Positions 23,795 to 35,400 of a stretch of 64,000 nucleotides of DNA are shown here, piece after piece. Positions within the stretch are counted from its first letter, which is position 1; every line of letters starts with the position of its first letter. Origin of the DNA: Tetradesmus obliquus (Eukaryota; Chlorophyta; Chlorophyceae; Sphaeropleales; Scenedesmaceae); contig CP126196.1 of NCBI GenBank assembly GCA_030272155.1, forward strand, positions 1,116,001 to 1,180,000, read 5' to 3'. The notes under the pieces are model-generated. The model saw only the letters and a program-made list of their open reading frames with translations, was not told the origin of the DNA and ran no database searches. The translations under genes and the position numbers were made by a program.

Positions 23795-25458
23795 AGGCTG
23801 CTGATTGCCAGCTGCTGCCGCCGCTGCCTGCTGCTGCTGCTGTTGATTAACGATGACAGGTGGCATGACGCGAGACCAGCTGCGCACGGGGGCGCTGGAG
23901 GCGTGTGCATTGTAGTCTGTTAGACACAGCCGCTGCAGCAGCGGGCAGCTGGCGGCCACGTGCTGAATGGTGTGCTGCTCCAAATGCACGTTGACTAGCT
24001 GCAGCGTGGTCAGCCGTGAGCACCTACAGCAGCAGCATGGTTTGAGTGCATTGCCAGTAAAAAAGCATGTGGGGCAGGCAGCCGCATGTGTCAGCTGCAA
24101 GCAGTGGCATGAGCACGGTACCGCAAGCACTGCAGAGCTGCCTGGTAAATGGACACAACCAAGTGCATTGCCCGTTCAGCAAGTTGCCATGCAGCCAGCT
24201 AACCATGTGTACACACAACAGAAGCTGAAAAACGACAACGACCAGCTGTCTCCTCTCACCGGCTGAGCTCAACACCCTGAATGAGCGCGCCCTGCGGCAT
24301 CGCTCCATCTGCAAGTGGCCCAGCTTGAGGCAGGAGCAGCTGAACCGCAGCCACTGCCACAACGCCACACACGAACAATCAACAGATGCAATGCACAGCA
24401 ACATCACAGCTGGCAAGAAAATGAAAAACAATGCCACAACTGTCATCCTCACCTGCTGAGCTCAGGCACCCTGAATGCGCGCGCCCTGCGGCATCGCTCC
24501 ATCTGCAAGTGGCCCAGCTTGGGGCACGGCAGCGGGCTCTTGCTGCTGCGCAGACCCACATTGACCAGCGTCAGCTGCCGCAGCCCAGGCGGCAAACCCT
24601 CGGCTGATATCTTGGTGGGCGCAATGACGTCACTCGGGTCGGATCCTGCACCTGGTGCTTGCGCTGCTAAACCTGGTGGTAGGTTCACACCGAGGGCTCC
24701 AGCTAGCCCACCAAGCCCGCCACCAAATAGACCCGCAGGATTATTATGAAGACCGGCACCAGCACCAGCACCAGCGCCTGCTGCTGCTGCACCTGGCGGT
24801 GGTGGAGGCGGTGGCATGCCGCCTGGAGCGCCGCCAGCAGCAGCAGCAGCGCCACCAAATATGGCAGCAAGGTTTGCTGGGAGGGGTGGCAGTGGGCCAA
24901 ACATGCCACCCCCTGCACCACCAAGCCCAGCCCCTATACCTGCACCTGGCGCACCATTGGCAGCAGCAGCAGCAGCAGCACCGCCTGCTGCGCCACCTGC
25001 TGCACCGCCAGCTGCACCAGCCTGCTGCTGCTGCTGCTGCTGCTGGCCTGGTCCTGCCATGTTCCCCAACAGTCCCTGCAGCAAGCCTTGCATGCCACCA
25101 CCAGCAGCAGCACCAGCAGCAGCAGGGCCCGCTCCAGCAGCAGCAGCAGCAGCGCCACCGCCCACTTGCTGCACCTGGATGTTCAAAAAGTTGAGTCCAA
25201 TGTTTGCCATTGGCTGCTGCTGCAGTCCAGCAGCAGCACCTCCTGCAGGGGCATTAGCAGCAGCTGCGCCGTTTGCACCCGCAGCAGGCTGCTGCTGCTG
25301 CTGCTGTTGCTGTTGCTGCTGGCCTGCGCCTGCAAGCTGCTGCATGAGCTGCTGCATCACACCTCCAAAGTTTGCCAGGCCACCTGCAGCCCCTGCTGCT
25401 TGCCCAGCCTGCTGCTGCTGCTGATCTGCTGGTGCACCTCCTGCTGCAGCATCAGCTG

Positions 25459-25493
<35 letters not shown>

Positions 25494-25611
25494 GGCCCCC
25501 CTGCTAGCATCAGGGGCGGACCGTCATTGACTTGCACCATGACTTGAACAGGAAAGTTCAACACATGCATCTGGCCCTGCTGCTGCTGCTGCTGCTCGCC
25601 TGGCTGGCCAC

Positions 25612-25655
<44 letters not shown>

Positions 25656-26542
25656 GCCGCCCCCATTGCATTTTGCACCAAGCCAGCCAATGCAGCCTCA
25701 AGTGCCGCAGCTCCCCCGCCGTTTGCTCCCGCTGCCGCGTCAGCTGCTGGTGCTGCTCCAGCAGCAGCAGCAGCAGCAGCGCCGCCTGGTGGCGGCGGCG
25801 GTGGCGGCCCAATGTTCACATTGAACGGCCCAAACATCTGAACCCCACCCTGCCCGCCTGCTGCTGCGCCCTCAGCACCGCCGCCTGCCCCTGCAAGCCC
25901 TAACCCATTCATCATGGCGCCTAAACCCCCGCCGCCGCCGCCGAGACCAAATGGCTGATCCTCGGCTGGTGCATCCCACATGTCAAAAGGAGACTCTCCA
26001 GGCCTTGCATGAGTCAAGATAAGCTCCTGAAGATCTGGCAGTGCCCGCCTGATGGCGCTGTATGTCCTCTTGCTGATGTGGATGGCACCTGACAAAGAGA
26101 GGGACTTGAGGCTTGGCAGTGCTGGCATGATCTGCCGCTGCTGCCTGGCCCCTGCTGCTGCTGCTGCTGCTGCTGAGGAGCTGCCTGCCTCTGCGTTGCT
26201 GCTAGATGCGTCTGCGTCTTGCTGCTGCTGCTGCTGGTTCTGGCGGTCTTCTAGGCCTACGATCACAGGCTTGATGCCAGCATCAGTAATAGGCACCAGG
26301 GGTGACAGCAGCTCGAAATGCTGCAGGCCCCGCAGCTCAGTGAGGGGCTGCAGGCAGGTCAACTCAGCCGGTACCGAGCCAAGCCCCCAGGGCTCCGGTT
26401 GCTGCTGCTGCTGCTGCTGGTCGTTGTCAGCAGCGGCTTCTGCTGCTGCTGCTGCTGCTGGGCCATTGGCAGGGGCGGCAGCAGCAGGCTGCTGCCCTAT
26501 GAATGCATCCCACAGCATGGCAGGTGGAGCTGCAGCAGCAGG

Positions 26543-26581
<39 letters not shown>

Positions 26582-26689
26582 AGCAGCTGCTGGTGCTGCA
26601 GCAGCAGCTTGCTGCTGATTGCTCTGCTGAGGGTGGCCAGAAGGGTCTGCAGCATCATCGGCATCATCACTGCCGGTGCCGTTGCCGTC

Positions 26690-26723
<34 letters not shown>

Positions 26724-27594
26724 ACGTGGCCATTGCCATGACCAGGCATGCCGCGCGCAGCAGCACTGTCAACCAATGGCTGCATGTCGTCGCCATCGCT
26801 GCTACTGCTGGCAACATGGTCAGACAGCCCTGGCATGCTACCCGCATCGCTATCGCTGGCATCATCATCAAGCAGCGGCGGCGCATCCAAACCATCAGTG
26901 CTGCTGCTGCTGCTGCTGTTGTGGGCAGACAGCGCAGGCATGCTGTCTGTGTCGTCATCATGAGCCAGAGCAGGCGGGCCCTCAGCGGCATCAGCGTCAA
27001 CTAGACCAGGCGACGCCACATCAGCGTCCACCAGACCAGGCGGCGCCACGTCAGCGTCGCCTAGACCATGCAGCGCTGCAAGCCCAGGCAGCGCTGCAAG
27101 CTCAAGCAGTGCTGCATCAGCATTGAATAGTCCAGGCGGCGCTGCGTCAGCGTCAACCAGACCAGGCAGCGCTGCAAGCGCAGGCAGCGCTGCAAGCCCA
27201 GGCAGCGCTGCAACAGCCGCAGCCAGCCCAGGCAGCGCTGCATCATCATCGTGATCGATAAAACCAGGCGGCTCTGGGTCATCCCCAGCATCCACCAACC
27301 CAGGTAGGTCTGCATCATCGCTGTTGCTGTCTGCGCCACGCTCTGCTTCACTAGCTGAGGGTGTTTCTAATGCAAGAGCGCCACCAGACGTCCTGCTGCT
27401 GCTGCTGCTGCTGCTGCTGCCAACGCTGTCGTCGTCGTTGCTGACCTGGCCAGTCACAGGCAGCGCTGCTTCGCCAGTGATGCTGCCGCTGCCGCCGCTG
27501 CCGCTGCTGCTGCTGCTGTCCTCCTGATCAGCATCAGCAACGGCCAGTGCACACTGGCTGCTGCTGTTGCTGCTGCTGCTGCCAGCTGCTGGGC

Positions 27595-27625
<31 letters not shown>

Positions 27626-29816
27626 CGCGGTGGCCTCATCATGCTCTTCGTCTGAAGAGAACAGCAGATCGGGGAGATCTGGCAGCATGTGTGACGACAA
27701 CTGCCGGCTGGCAGACGCTCCAGCAGCAGCAGCAGCGCTGCTGCCAGCTGCACTGCTCCTTGCTCTGCCTGAATTGCTCCTGACGCGGCAGAAGCGGCTG
27801 GTAGAAGCACCAGAGCCAGAAGCAGCAGCAGAAGCGGCAGCGGAGCCTGCAGCAGCTGCTGCACTGCTGCTGCCAGCATCACTGCTCGATACGCGCACGC
27901 GACGGCTGGCTGTTGCGCTGCGCCTGCCCAATCCTGTGGTGCCACCAAGACCGACTGGTGCCTGCTGCTGCTGCTGCTGGTCGCTGCTGCTGCTAGGTGC
28001 TGCGGTAGCCGCACCTGCAGCAGCAGCTTGGTGCGCAGCTGCTTGGTGCTGAGCAGGCTGCTGTTGCATGCCAAGATGTGCTGCTGCTGGCACGTCCTGT
28101 GGGGCAGCAGCTGCCGCTGGTCCTTGCTGCTGCTGCTGCTGCTGACCTGGCACGCCCTGCCCCTGCTGCTGCTGCTGCTGCTGGATGTTCTGCTGCAGCA
28201 CGTTCTGCAGCTGCTGCATTGCGCCCTCGATCATCTGCAGTGCTGCATTAAAGTCTGGGACAGCCCCAGCGCCCATGTTTGCTTGGAGCTCCTGCAGCAG
28301 CTCTGCATCTGGCTGGTTGTGCATGTCATTGAGGTTGATGGGCTGCATCATCATCTTGAGCCGGGTAAGCTGCGTAAGCGCTGCCACTGCTGCCACCTGG
28401 TCTGACTCGGGCTGCAGCAGCAGCTCAAGCGTATGCAGGTCTGGCAGTGCTGCTGACAGTGCCTCGCCTGCAGGACAGCGAATAACATGGGCACACAGGC
28501 ACGGCGGGTGAGGTGACGTTGGTAGCTCTGCAGGCGAGCGAGTTGCGCAAATTGTTCAAGTGCGGCAAAGAATGCTGTTCGAGCATGAGGCTGCAGCAGC
28601 AGCTCGAGTGTGTGCAGGTCTGGCAGTGCGGCTGACATCGCCTCGCCTGCAGGACAGAAACATGGGAGCACGGGCATAGCGGGTGAGGCAAAGCTCTGCG
28701 TGTGGAGTTGCGCAAAGTTTATGCGCAGTAGAGAACACTTCAACAGCAAGCAGCCCAGATCGGCTGCCGTGCCTCACCTGTTGCCGACCCCCTGCTGAAG
28801 CTGACCGGGCTGTAGCCCACCAGCTGCAGCTCCTGCAGCCGCCGCAGCCCGCTCACAGGCACCAGGTCATCCCACATATCCTCCCTGCGGCCCGGCCCAG
28901 GGAACATGCGCAGCACCTCCAAGCCTGTGAACTGCGGCAGCAGCTCAACCGCAGCAGCATCCCATGTGCCTGACTGCTGAATCAGCAGCTGCTTCATGCG
29001 GCCCGCGCCGCTTGGCGAGTCAATGAGCCCTTGCAGGAGATCTTTGACCGGGATGCTGAAGGACAGGAGAATTGGTACGACTTGCTGCGCGTGCTCGGGG
29101 CCTAGGCCGCTGCTAGAAGGGCTCACAGGGGGAGCGAGGGTCAAGCTGTGTAGCGCCGGCAGCTGCGCCAAGCTGGGCCAGTCGATGCCGCTGCCTCGGG
29201 ACAAGTTGAGCTCGAGGTGCTCGAGCTGAGTGAGCTGACTCAGCATCGTTGAGTTGAGTACGCTGAGGTTGGAGAGCCGCAGGCTGGTCAGCTTGGGGCC
29301 GAGTTCCTGCAGGCCCTGGCCTAGGCCCTGCTGCTGCCAGGCTGCTAGCTGCTGCCGCTGCTGCTGCTCCAGGCTCACTGCAGCAGCATTCGCATTTGCT
29401 GCGGCTGCTGCTGCTAGCGGTGGCAGCTGTGGTAGTGCAGACCGGGGCAGGGGCAGCTGCTCCACGAATGCAAACAGCGCTGGTAGCTTCCTCTGCTGGC
29501 AGTGCTGCGACAGCAGCTGCAGCAGCTGCGCCACATGTTCAGCGCTGTAGCTGCGCTGGCTGCCGAGTGCTTCTCTGCTGGTCAACGCCAGGTCAATGTT
29601 CTCCAGGTGAGCCAAGCGGTTTAGGCAGCGCTTTAGCGGCTCGGGGCCTAGGGTTGCTAGCAGCGCTGGCGTGAGCAGCAGCGAAGCAATGGAGCTGGAG
29701 ACAGCATCACACCAGCTGCTGCAGACCAGGCGTGCTGATAGGCAGCTGGTGATGTCCAAGGAGCGTCCGATGGTCTGCAGTGAGTGTGGCGGCAGTTGCA
29801 GTACACGTCGACGCAT
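23069..29816 (-). CDS. Giant F-box / leucine-rich-repeat protein with long low-complexity linkers
   Basis: Three exons in transcription order: 29816-28778, 28467-24453 and 24023-23069. Phases 1 and 2 match, giving 2,002 aa. The N-terminus has an F-box-like LPPHSLQTIGRSL..ARLVCSSWCDAV. Leucine-rich repeats follow in blocks: LTSLRLSNLSVLNSTMLSQL, LEHLELNL, LHTLELLLQP, LKSLSLSGAIHISKRTYSAI, LQELILTHA, LRQLTLVNVGL and LTTLQLVNVHLEQHTIQHVA. Such proteins usually act as SCF ubiquitin-ligase substrate receptors; that role is inferred. Between LRR blocks the 4.0-kb central exon encodes poly-Gln, poly-Ala, poly-Ser and Gly/Ala/Gln tracts. It also has an acidic repeat built on PGLVDADxA (about 26990-27260). 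The last exon has a run of about 16 Gly. Extra exon copies lie in both introns. Confidence 0.8.
24262..24345 (-). repeat. Skipped copy of the F-box/LRR central exon end
   Basis: The stretch encoding LKLGHLQMERCRRARSFRV with a GTGAGG donor repeats the end of the central exon (24453-24535) about 190 bp further on. The splice from 24453 to 24023 is in phase without it. Confidence 0.82.
28480..28648 (-). repeat. Copy of the F-box/LRR central exon start in intron 1
   Basis: CCTGCAG followed by GCGAGGCGATGTCAGCC (GEAMSAALPDLHTLELLLQP) starts at 28648. It duplicates the exon start at 28467 (GEALSAALPDLHTLELLLQP) with period 181. Both enter in phase 1, so either acceptor could be chosen. The model uses 28467 because it opens directly into the long exon. 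Confidence 0.8.
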
Positions 29817-31131
29817 GTCCGCACATGTCAGGCGATGGCAGCTGCAGACGGGTGCTAAGGGTTTGACAGATGTGCTGAGGATGCTTGAGGACTGTGGCGT
29901 TTATTGCGTTGTCTAGGCAGCTGTGATGGGGCGAGGGGGGCTTGCTCCAGCCAAGGTGCGGGCACCAGTCACGTGGCAAGCAGGCTAATGCTGACAGTCG
30001 TCAGCATAAACTGCCATGATATGATCACAAAACGACAGACAACAGCTATTGGGGTGATCCAGGCTGCAATGCATGTCATGCAAGCGCTCGATAGCAGCTG
30101 CGTCTGCTGTGCTGCACTTGCGGGCGCAGGCTGCGCTTGCACAGCCACTTCACAACTGCACACTACTGCCAGCTCACACAATATGTGGCGCATCTTTGCT
30201 GAGAGCTATGCTGAGCGCTCTGAGCATTACCTTGAGGGCTGGGAGTGGCAGATCCGACCAATTGGGCTCCTCAGGCAGCGGTTGCTGCTGCTCATGCTGC
30301 GCATGCTCATCTGCGTAGCTAGCACCTGCCTCCTCCATATGGCTTGCACCCTGCCGGCACGTCCACGCGCAACCAGCGAAAAACTTAGACAGACGACGAG
30401 GCAGGCTGCTACAGTTCGAGCACTTGATGGCATTGCAGAGGTGGCGGGCTGCTGCTACTGCTGCTGCTTACCATTCCCTCCATGACTTCCAAGAAGCGAC
30501 GGTTCAGCAGAAAAACCTTTTCCAGTCAGCTGCTACATGAAACGGAAGCACGCTTGGCATGGATTGCGTGGAGCAGTCCAAGGGAGGACGCTTCTCGACA
30601 CGGTCAGGCTTCAAAAGAGCATGCACGGCTGCAGATCGTAGCTTCGCATATCCTTTCCCAAACTACGTCTAACGATGGATCGTAAAAATTGCTCTCAGGA
30701 CCAAACAAATGCCTGCAGCAGTAGTGGCGCCAGGTGTACTGGAACACGCACAGAAATTGAATGCCTTTGCGCACTCTCGGAGCAATCAACGCAGCAATTA
30801 ATGTATGGCAACAAACTGTATGCATCGCTTCAGGGAATGGCGCTCCAAATTAATCACTGGGGCTCTGGGAGTTATGCCAGCACCGCAGGAAGACGTGACA
30901 ACAGCAAGATATGCACGTTGATGCGTTTGGTTGATTTTACCTAAGGTTTTACATTATTAAGGAAGAGAGGTGTTGCGGGTACGTAGAGTTTTCTTTGAAC
31001 TCTCGCTGAGCAGTTGCAGATGATGGAACAAGGACAAGTTTAAGTTGTGTTAAAGACTTGATGATACACATCATGTAGCTAAGGCGTCTCTAGCGGCGTC
31101 AGAGGAGCGGCAGTCTGTGAGAGGGAGAGCC
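29817..31131. promoter_or_regulatory. Divergent intergenic region, F-box/LRR (-) and SAC9 (+)
   Basis: The two start codons face away from each other across 1.3 kb, so promoters for both must lie here. No gene is supported inside; small frames around 30480-30690 and 30675-30944 have no recognisable features. The stretch 30930-31080 is comparatively AT-rich. Confidence 0.5.
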
Positions 31132-32437
31132 ATGGAGCAGAGAGGGACAGCACCCCACAAGGAGTCCGTGGTGCTTTTGGCCTACAGTGCGGCCAAGAAC
31201 AAGCACTATGTGATAGCCAAGCCGGCACACAGGTGGGACCTTGCCATGATGCCTGCACAGCTGTCCTTTCGCTGCTGCTGGTCGGTTGCTGCGCCAAAGC
31301 ACCAACCGCACTGACCAGGACCATCACCGCATCCGCTGCCCATCTCCTTGTCACAGCTTTAAGGCCCAGCTGATACGTGTGGACCCTGAGTCAGGAGTGC
31401 TCAAGTGGGATCAGGCAGTTGGCCGAGACACCTTTGACAATGAGGTGTGGAGCATGAGCGACACTGTATGCGCCTGTCCTGCAGCCTGGAGCCAGCAGCA
31501 GCAACAGCACCACTAATGTATAGCAGCTGTCTCAGGTGGCCCTCTCTGTTAGACGTGCGTTTTGTGTTCACTGTATGCGCCTGTCCTGCATGAGCGACAT
31601 GAGCATGAGCGACACTGTATGCGCCTGTCCTGCAGCCTGGAGCCAGCAGCAGCAACAGCACCACTAATGTATAGCAGCTGTCTCAGGTGGCCCTCTCTGT
31701 TAGACGTGTGTTTTGCGTTCACTATCTCCGCACAGCACGCTGCGGTACGAGCAGCGGTGCTGACCCTACGTCACCGCATCTCTTGCTGCCACGCAGGCAG
31801 AGGCGCTCGCGTACTTGCAGGACCAGGGCAGGGTGGAGGTAAGCAGCAGCAGCAGCAGCATAAGCAGTGGCTGTAAAGGCATGCCTGTGTCAGCAGTTCA
31901 TGTCGACACCAGCAATAAACAGAGCTGCGATCAACCCATGCAGCGTGGTATTTGCGTTAACCACCACTAAGCGCGTGCGCAGCAGCGTGGTGAGGTGCCC
32001 ATGTGGTGGTGCAGGCCTGCAGGACATCCATATGCTAACTTCATAGGCATCATTCACAGAATGTTAAAGCATGCGCAAGTCACGATAGTGAATGCTTGCG
32101 CTTTGTTTTGCAACCTGCAGGTGCTTGCACATGGCAAGGCTGTGCTCGGGTACACTGTGCTGGGCCCAGTGGCGCTGCTGCTGCTTGCCGAGGCAGTGCG
32201 TGTGTCTGGCGTGCTGCCGGGCGGGCACGAGATAAAGACAGTTGTGCAGAGCAAGTGGCACAGGATCAACCTGCAGGTGAGTGTCTGTTTGCAATCTGCA
32301 GCAGCCGCGGCAGCAAGTTGATGCGCGAGGTGATATGCACTGTTGCCCATAAAACGGTTATTTTCGCCTGGAAAACGCAAGACCGCATTTGTCCAAGATG
32401 CTTAGCTGGGCTTCTGCAAGACACGCTCATGCTGCTG

Positions 32438-32472
<35 letters not shown>

Positions 32473-35400
32473 TCAGCAACCTGAGCTGGACCCCATCAGC
32501 CAGGCTGCAGCAAAGGCCGAGCTGGACAGGGGCATTGACAAGACCACAAACTTCCCAGTGGATGGTGAGCAGCAGCACAGAGCAGCAGCGGCAGCAGCAG
32601 GAGGAGGAGCAAATGCACCAACGGCACCAGTGATTCTGTTTTTTTTTTTTTGCTGTATGCTCCTGTGACGTTGTGATGATATGTAGCAGTTTCTGCCGTG
32701 CCAGAGGTGGACAGCAGCGGGGCACCTGAGCAGCTGCCAGCACTGTCACAGCAGCCGGCAGCAGCAGCAGGGGGCGCGCTGGCATGCGCATGCTCATATG
32801 TGCACGCCCGTCATTCTACTTGCTGCAGGCGCACACTTTTACTGCGAGACGCTGGACATCAGCCGTCCCTTCCCCTCGGAGCGTCCCGCCCACCAGCCCA
32901 GCTGGCCCTTCGTGTGGAACAAGGCGCTGAGCGCGCCCTTCCGCGCAGCAGGCCTGGACGGCCCAGCGACAGTGTGCCCGGCGCTGCTGCAGGTGCGCCA
33001 GCTGTGTGCTTGTTCAATTGCCTCTGGCGGCAGGCAGCAGGCAGGTGCAGGGGCAGTGGCGTGGGCTCGTAGCGGGGGTGGTGCAGCTGCGGAGTGGACT
33101 GAAACTGCAGCGTTGTGGTGCGTCTTGTGCCTGCCAGTGCTGCCGTGTATTCAGCATCCACTAGGATCTGCCAGATTGCAGCGCTCAACCCACCGCACGT
33201 CGGCTGTGTTGCATCACATCGCTGTTGCAGGGCATGGCTGAGTCGCGCGAGCTTGAGGACTTTGACGGCTGCTGCTTCAGCTACTGCCTGGTCAGCAGGC
33301 GCTGCCGGCTGCACGTGGGCCCGCGCTACAAGGCGCGCGGGCTGAATGAGGCGGCAGATCCGGGCAACGAGATCGAGTGCGACCAGCTGGTGTGGAAGCA
33401 CAGCAGTGCTGCGGGCAAGCCGCTGGCGTGGAGCAGGTGCGAGAATAGACAAACAAGAGCGGATGCCGGATGCCAGCCGTGATAGCACGCGGTTGTGAGC
33501 ACAGGTGGCTGCTTGGTGCGTGATAAGCAGTGCGCCTCTAGGCATTTGAGCTGCTTGCAGGGCACCAACAGCACGAGTCCTTGCGCAAGGTGTTGCGCGC
33601 CTGCCTTCCCACCTTGATTTTTCGCTTTGCCTTCCTAATATGACAGCCTGCTGCGCTGCGCTGTGTTGTGTGGCGCAGGTACACCTGGCGGCGCGGCAGC
33701 GTGCCGATGTGGTGGACGGTCAACATCCGCAACGGCGGCATGGGCGAGGCCGAGATCAAGATCCGCTCCACCAACACCTTCAGGGGCAGCAGGCGCTACG
33801 TGCGGCGGCTGCAGCGGCGCTACATGCCTAACCCACACCTTGAGCCGGACGCGGAGCAGGAGGCGGCAGCAGCAGCAGCGGCAGCAGCACCAGCTGGCAG
33901 CACAGATGCATCACTGCAGGTGGGCATGGCTGTCTTTTTATTAATAATGTCCAGGGAGGGTGAAGACTAGGTGCCCGCTTGTGCGTGTGCGAGCTCCTAG
34001 TGAAAGCTGCAGCGGCGTTACACGCCCAACCCGCACCTGGAGCCGGATGCGGAGCAGGAGGCGGCAGCAGCAGCAGCAGCAGCGGCAGCGTCGGCTGGCA
34101 GTACTGATGCATCACTGCAGGTGTGGTGGGCAGGCTGTGCGCGTGGCATTGAAAGTCTGGTTGCCAAGGCGAATCCTGGAGTCTGCGATCATGCTTTTCT
34201 CCTGTCAGTGCTGCGCTTCAGGTTGTGCCTACTGTCCTGCGTTACTTGTAACTGTGCATTGTGCTTTTGCCTGAGCTTGTCTGTCGCTCACTCATTGCGA
34301 GTCGTGGTGGCGCTATGCCTGCTGCACTGCTGCTGCAGGTGCCTGTGGTGTTCTTCAGCCTGCTGCGCAAGGGCACACCCGACAGGGACAGGTGAGCTGC
34401 ACTGCGGCTGGAATGGCCGATGGTGCATTTTCATGCAACAGCAAAGACCCACTGGCAGCATATAAGGCAGCACGGCCAGCTGCAGCTGGATGTTTCTGGC
34501 TGTCGCAAGCGCGCTGCTGCTGCCTAATCGCGCTATCATATGCTCACCACCCTTGCTCCCCGTCAGCATCAAGTTTCCTCATGCACCCTGCTGCTGCTGC
34601 TGCTGCTGCCGTTGCTGCTGCTGCCGCTGCTGCTGCTGCTGCCGCCGCTGCTGCTGCCACTGCTGCCAGGTCTGAGGCCAAACTGGCGGAGGCGTTTGAC
34701 TTCCTGGCTGGCCAGCTGCGCAGCGTGCACCGGCTGCCTGTGTCCTACGTGGCGCTGGACTGGCACCAGATGGACAAGGAGCTGGGCAGCGAGGCGCTGG
34801 TGGAGGCTTTCTGGAGCCAGCTGAGCGCACTGCTGCCGCCGCAGGTTGGTGAAGCAGAGTTACGCGTCTGTATGTTAGAGTGAGGCGCTTGTTGAGGCCT
34901 TCTGGAGCCAGCTGACCGCGCAGCTGCCGCCGCAGGTGCGCAGGGTGGTATGATGTGTGGATGAGGTTGCTTGTGTGTGTTGTGTCGGCATTGTTTGAGC
35001 AGAGGGTGAGGCGCTGGTGGAGGCCTTCTGGAGCCAGCTGTGGGGCACACAGGTGGGCAGTACTAGTGTTTGTGTGTGGCACCAGATGGACAAGGAGCTG
35101 GGCAGTGAGGCCCTGGTGGAGGCCTTCTGGAGCCAGCTGAGCGCGCTGCTGCCGCCGCAGGTGCGCAGGGTGGTATGCTGTGTGGATGAGGTTGCTTGTG
35201 TGTGTTGTGTCTGCATTGTTTGAGGCAGAGGGTGGGGGGCTGGTGTTCTGGAGCCAGCTTGGGGCTTGCTGCCGCCGCAGGTGAGCAGTGTGGTGTATAG
35301 TGACATTTGGCTGTGGCTGTGTGTGTTGTGCGGGTGAGGTGTAAGGCTTGTGGAGGAGCATGCAGCCGATGCGGCCATGGCTGAGTGCATTGTGCTGCTG

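Noticed and set aside
24655..28511. Many plus-strand frames of poly-Leu, poly-Cys and poly-Ala
   Set aside because: Shadows of the CAG-rich minus-strand central exon of the F-box/LRR gene.
30480..30690. Small plus-strand frame starting at ATG 30483 with basic residues (MTSKKRRFSRKT)
   Set aside because: Short, no homology recognisable, lies in the divergent promoter region. Could be an unannotated small exon but I cannot support it.
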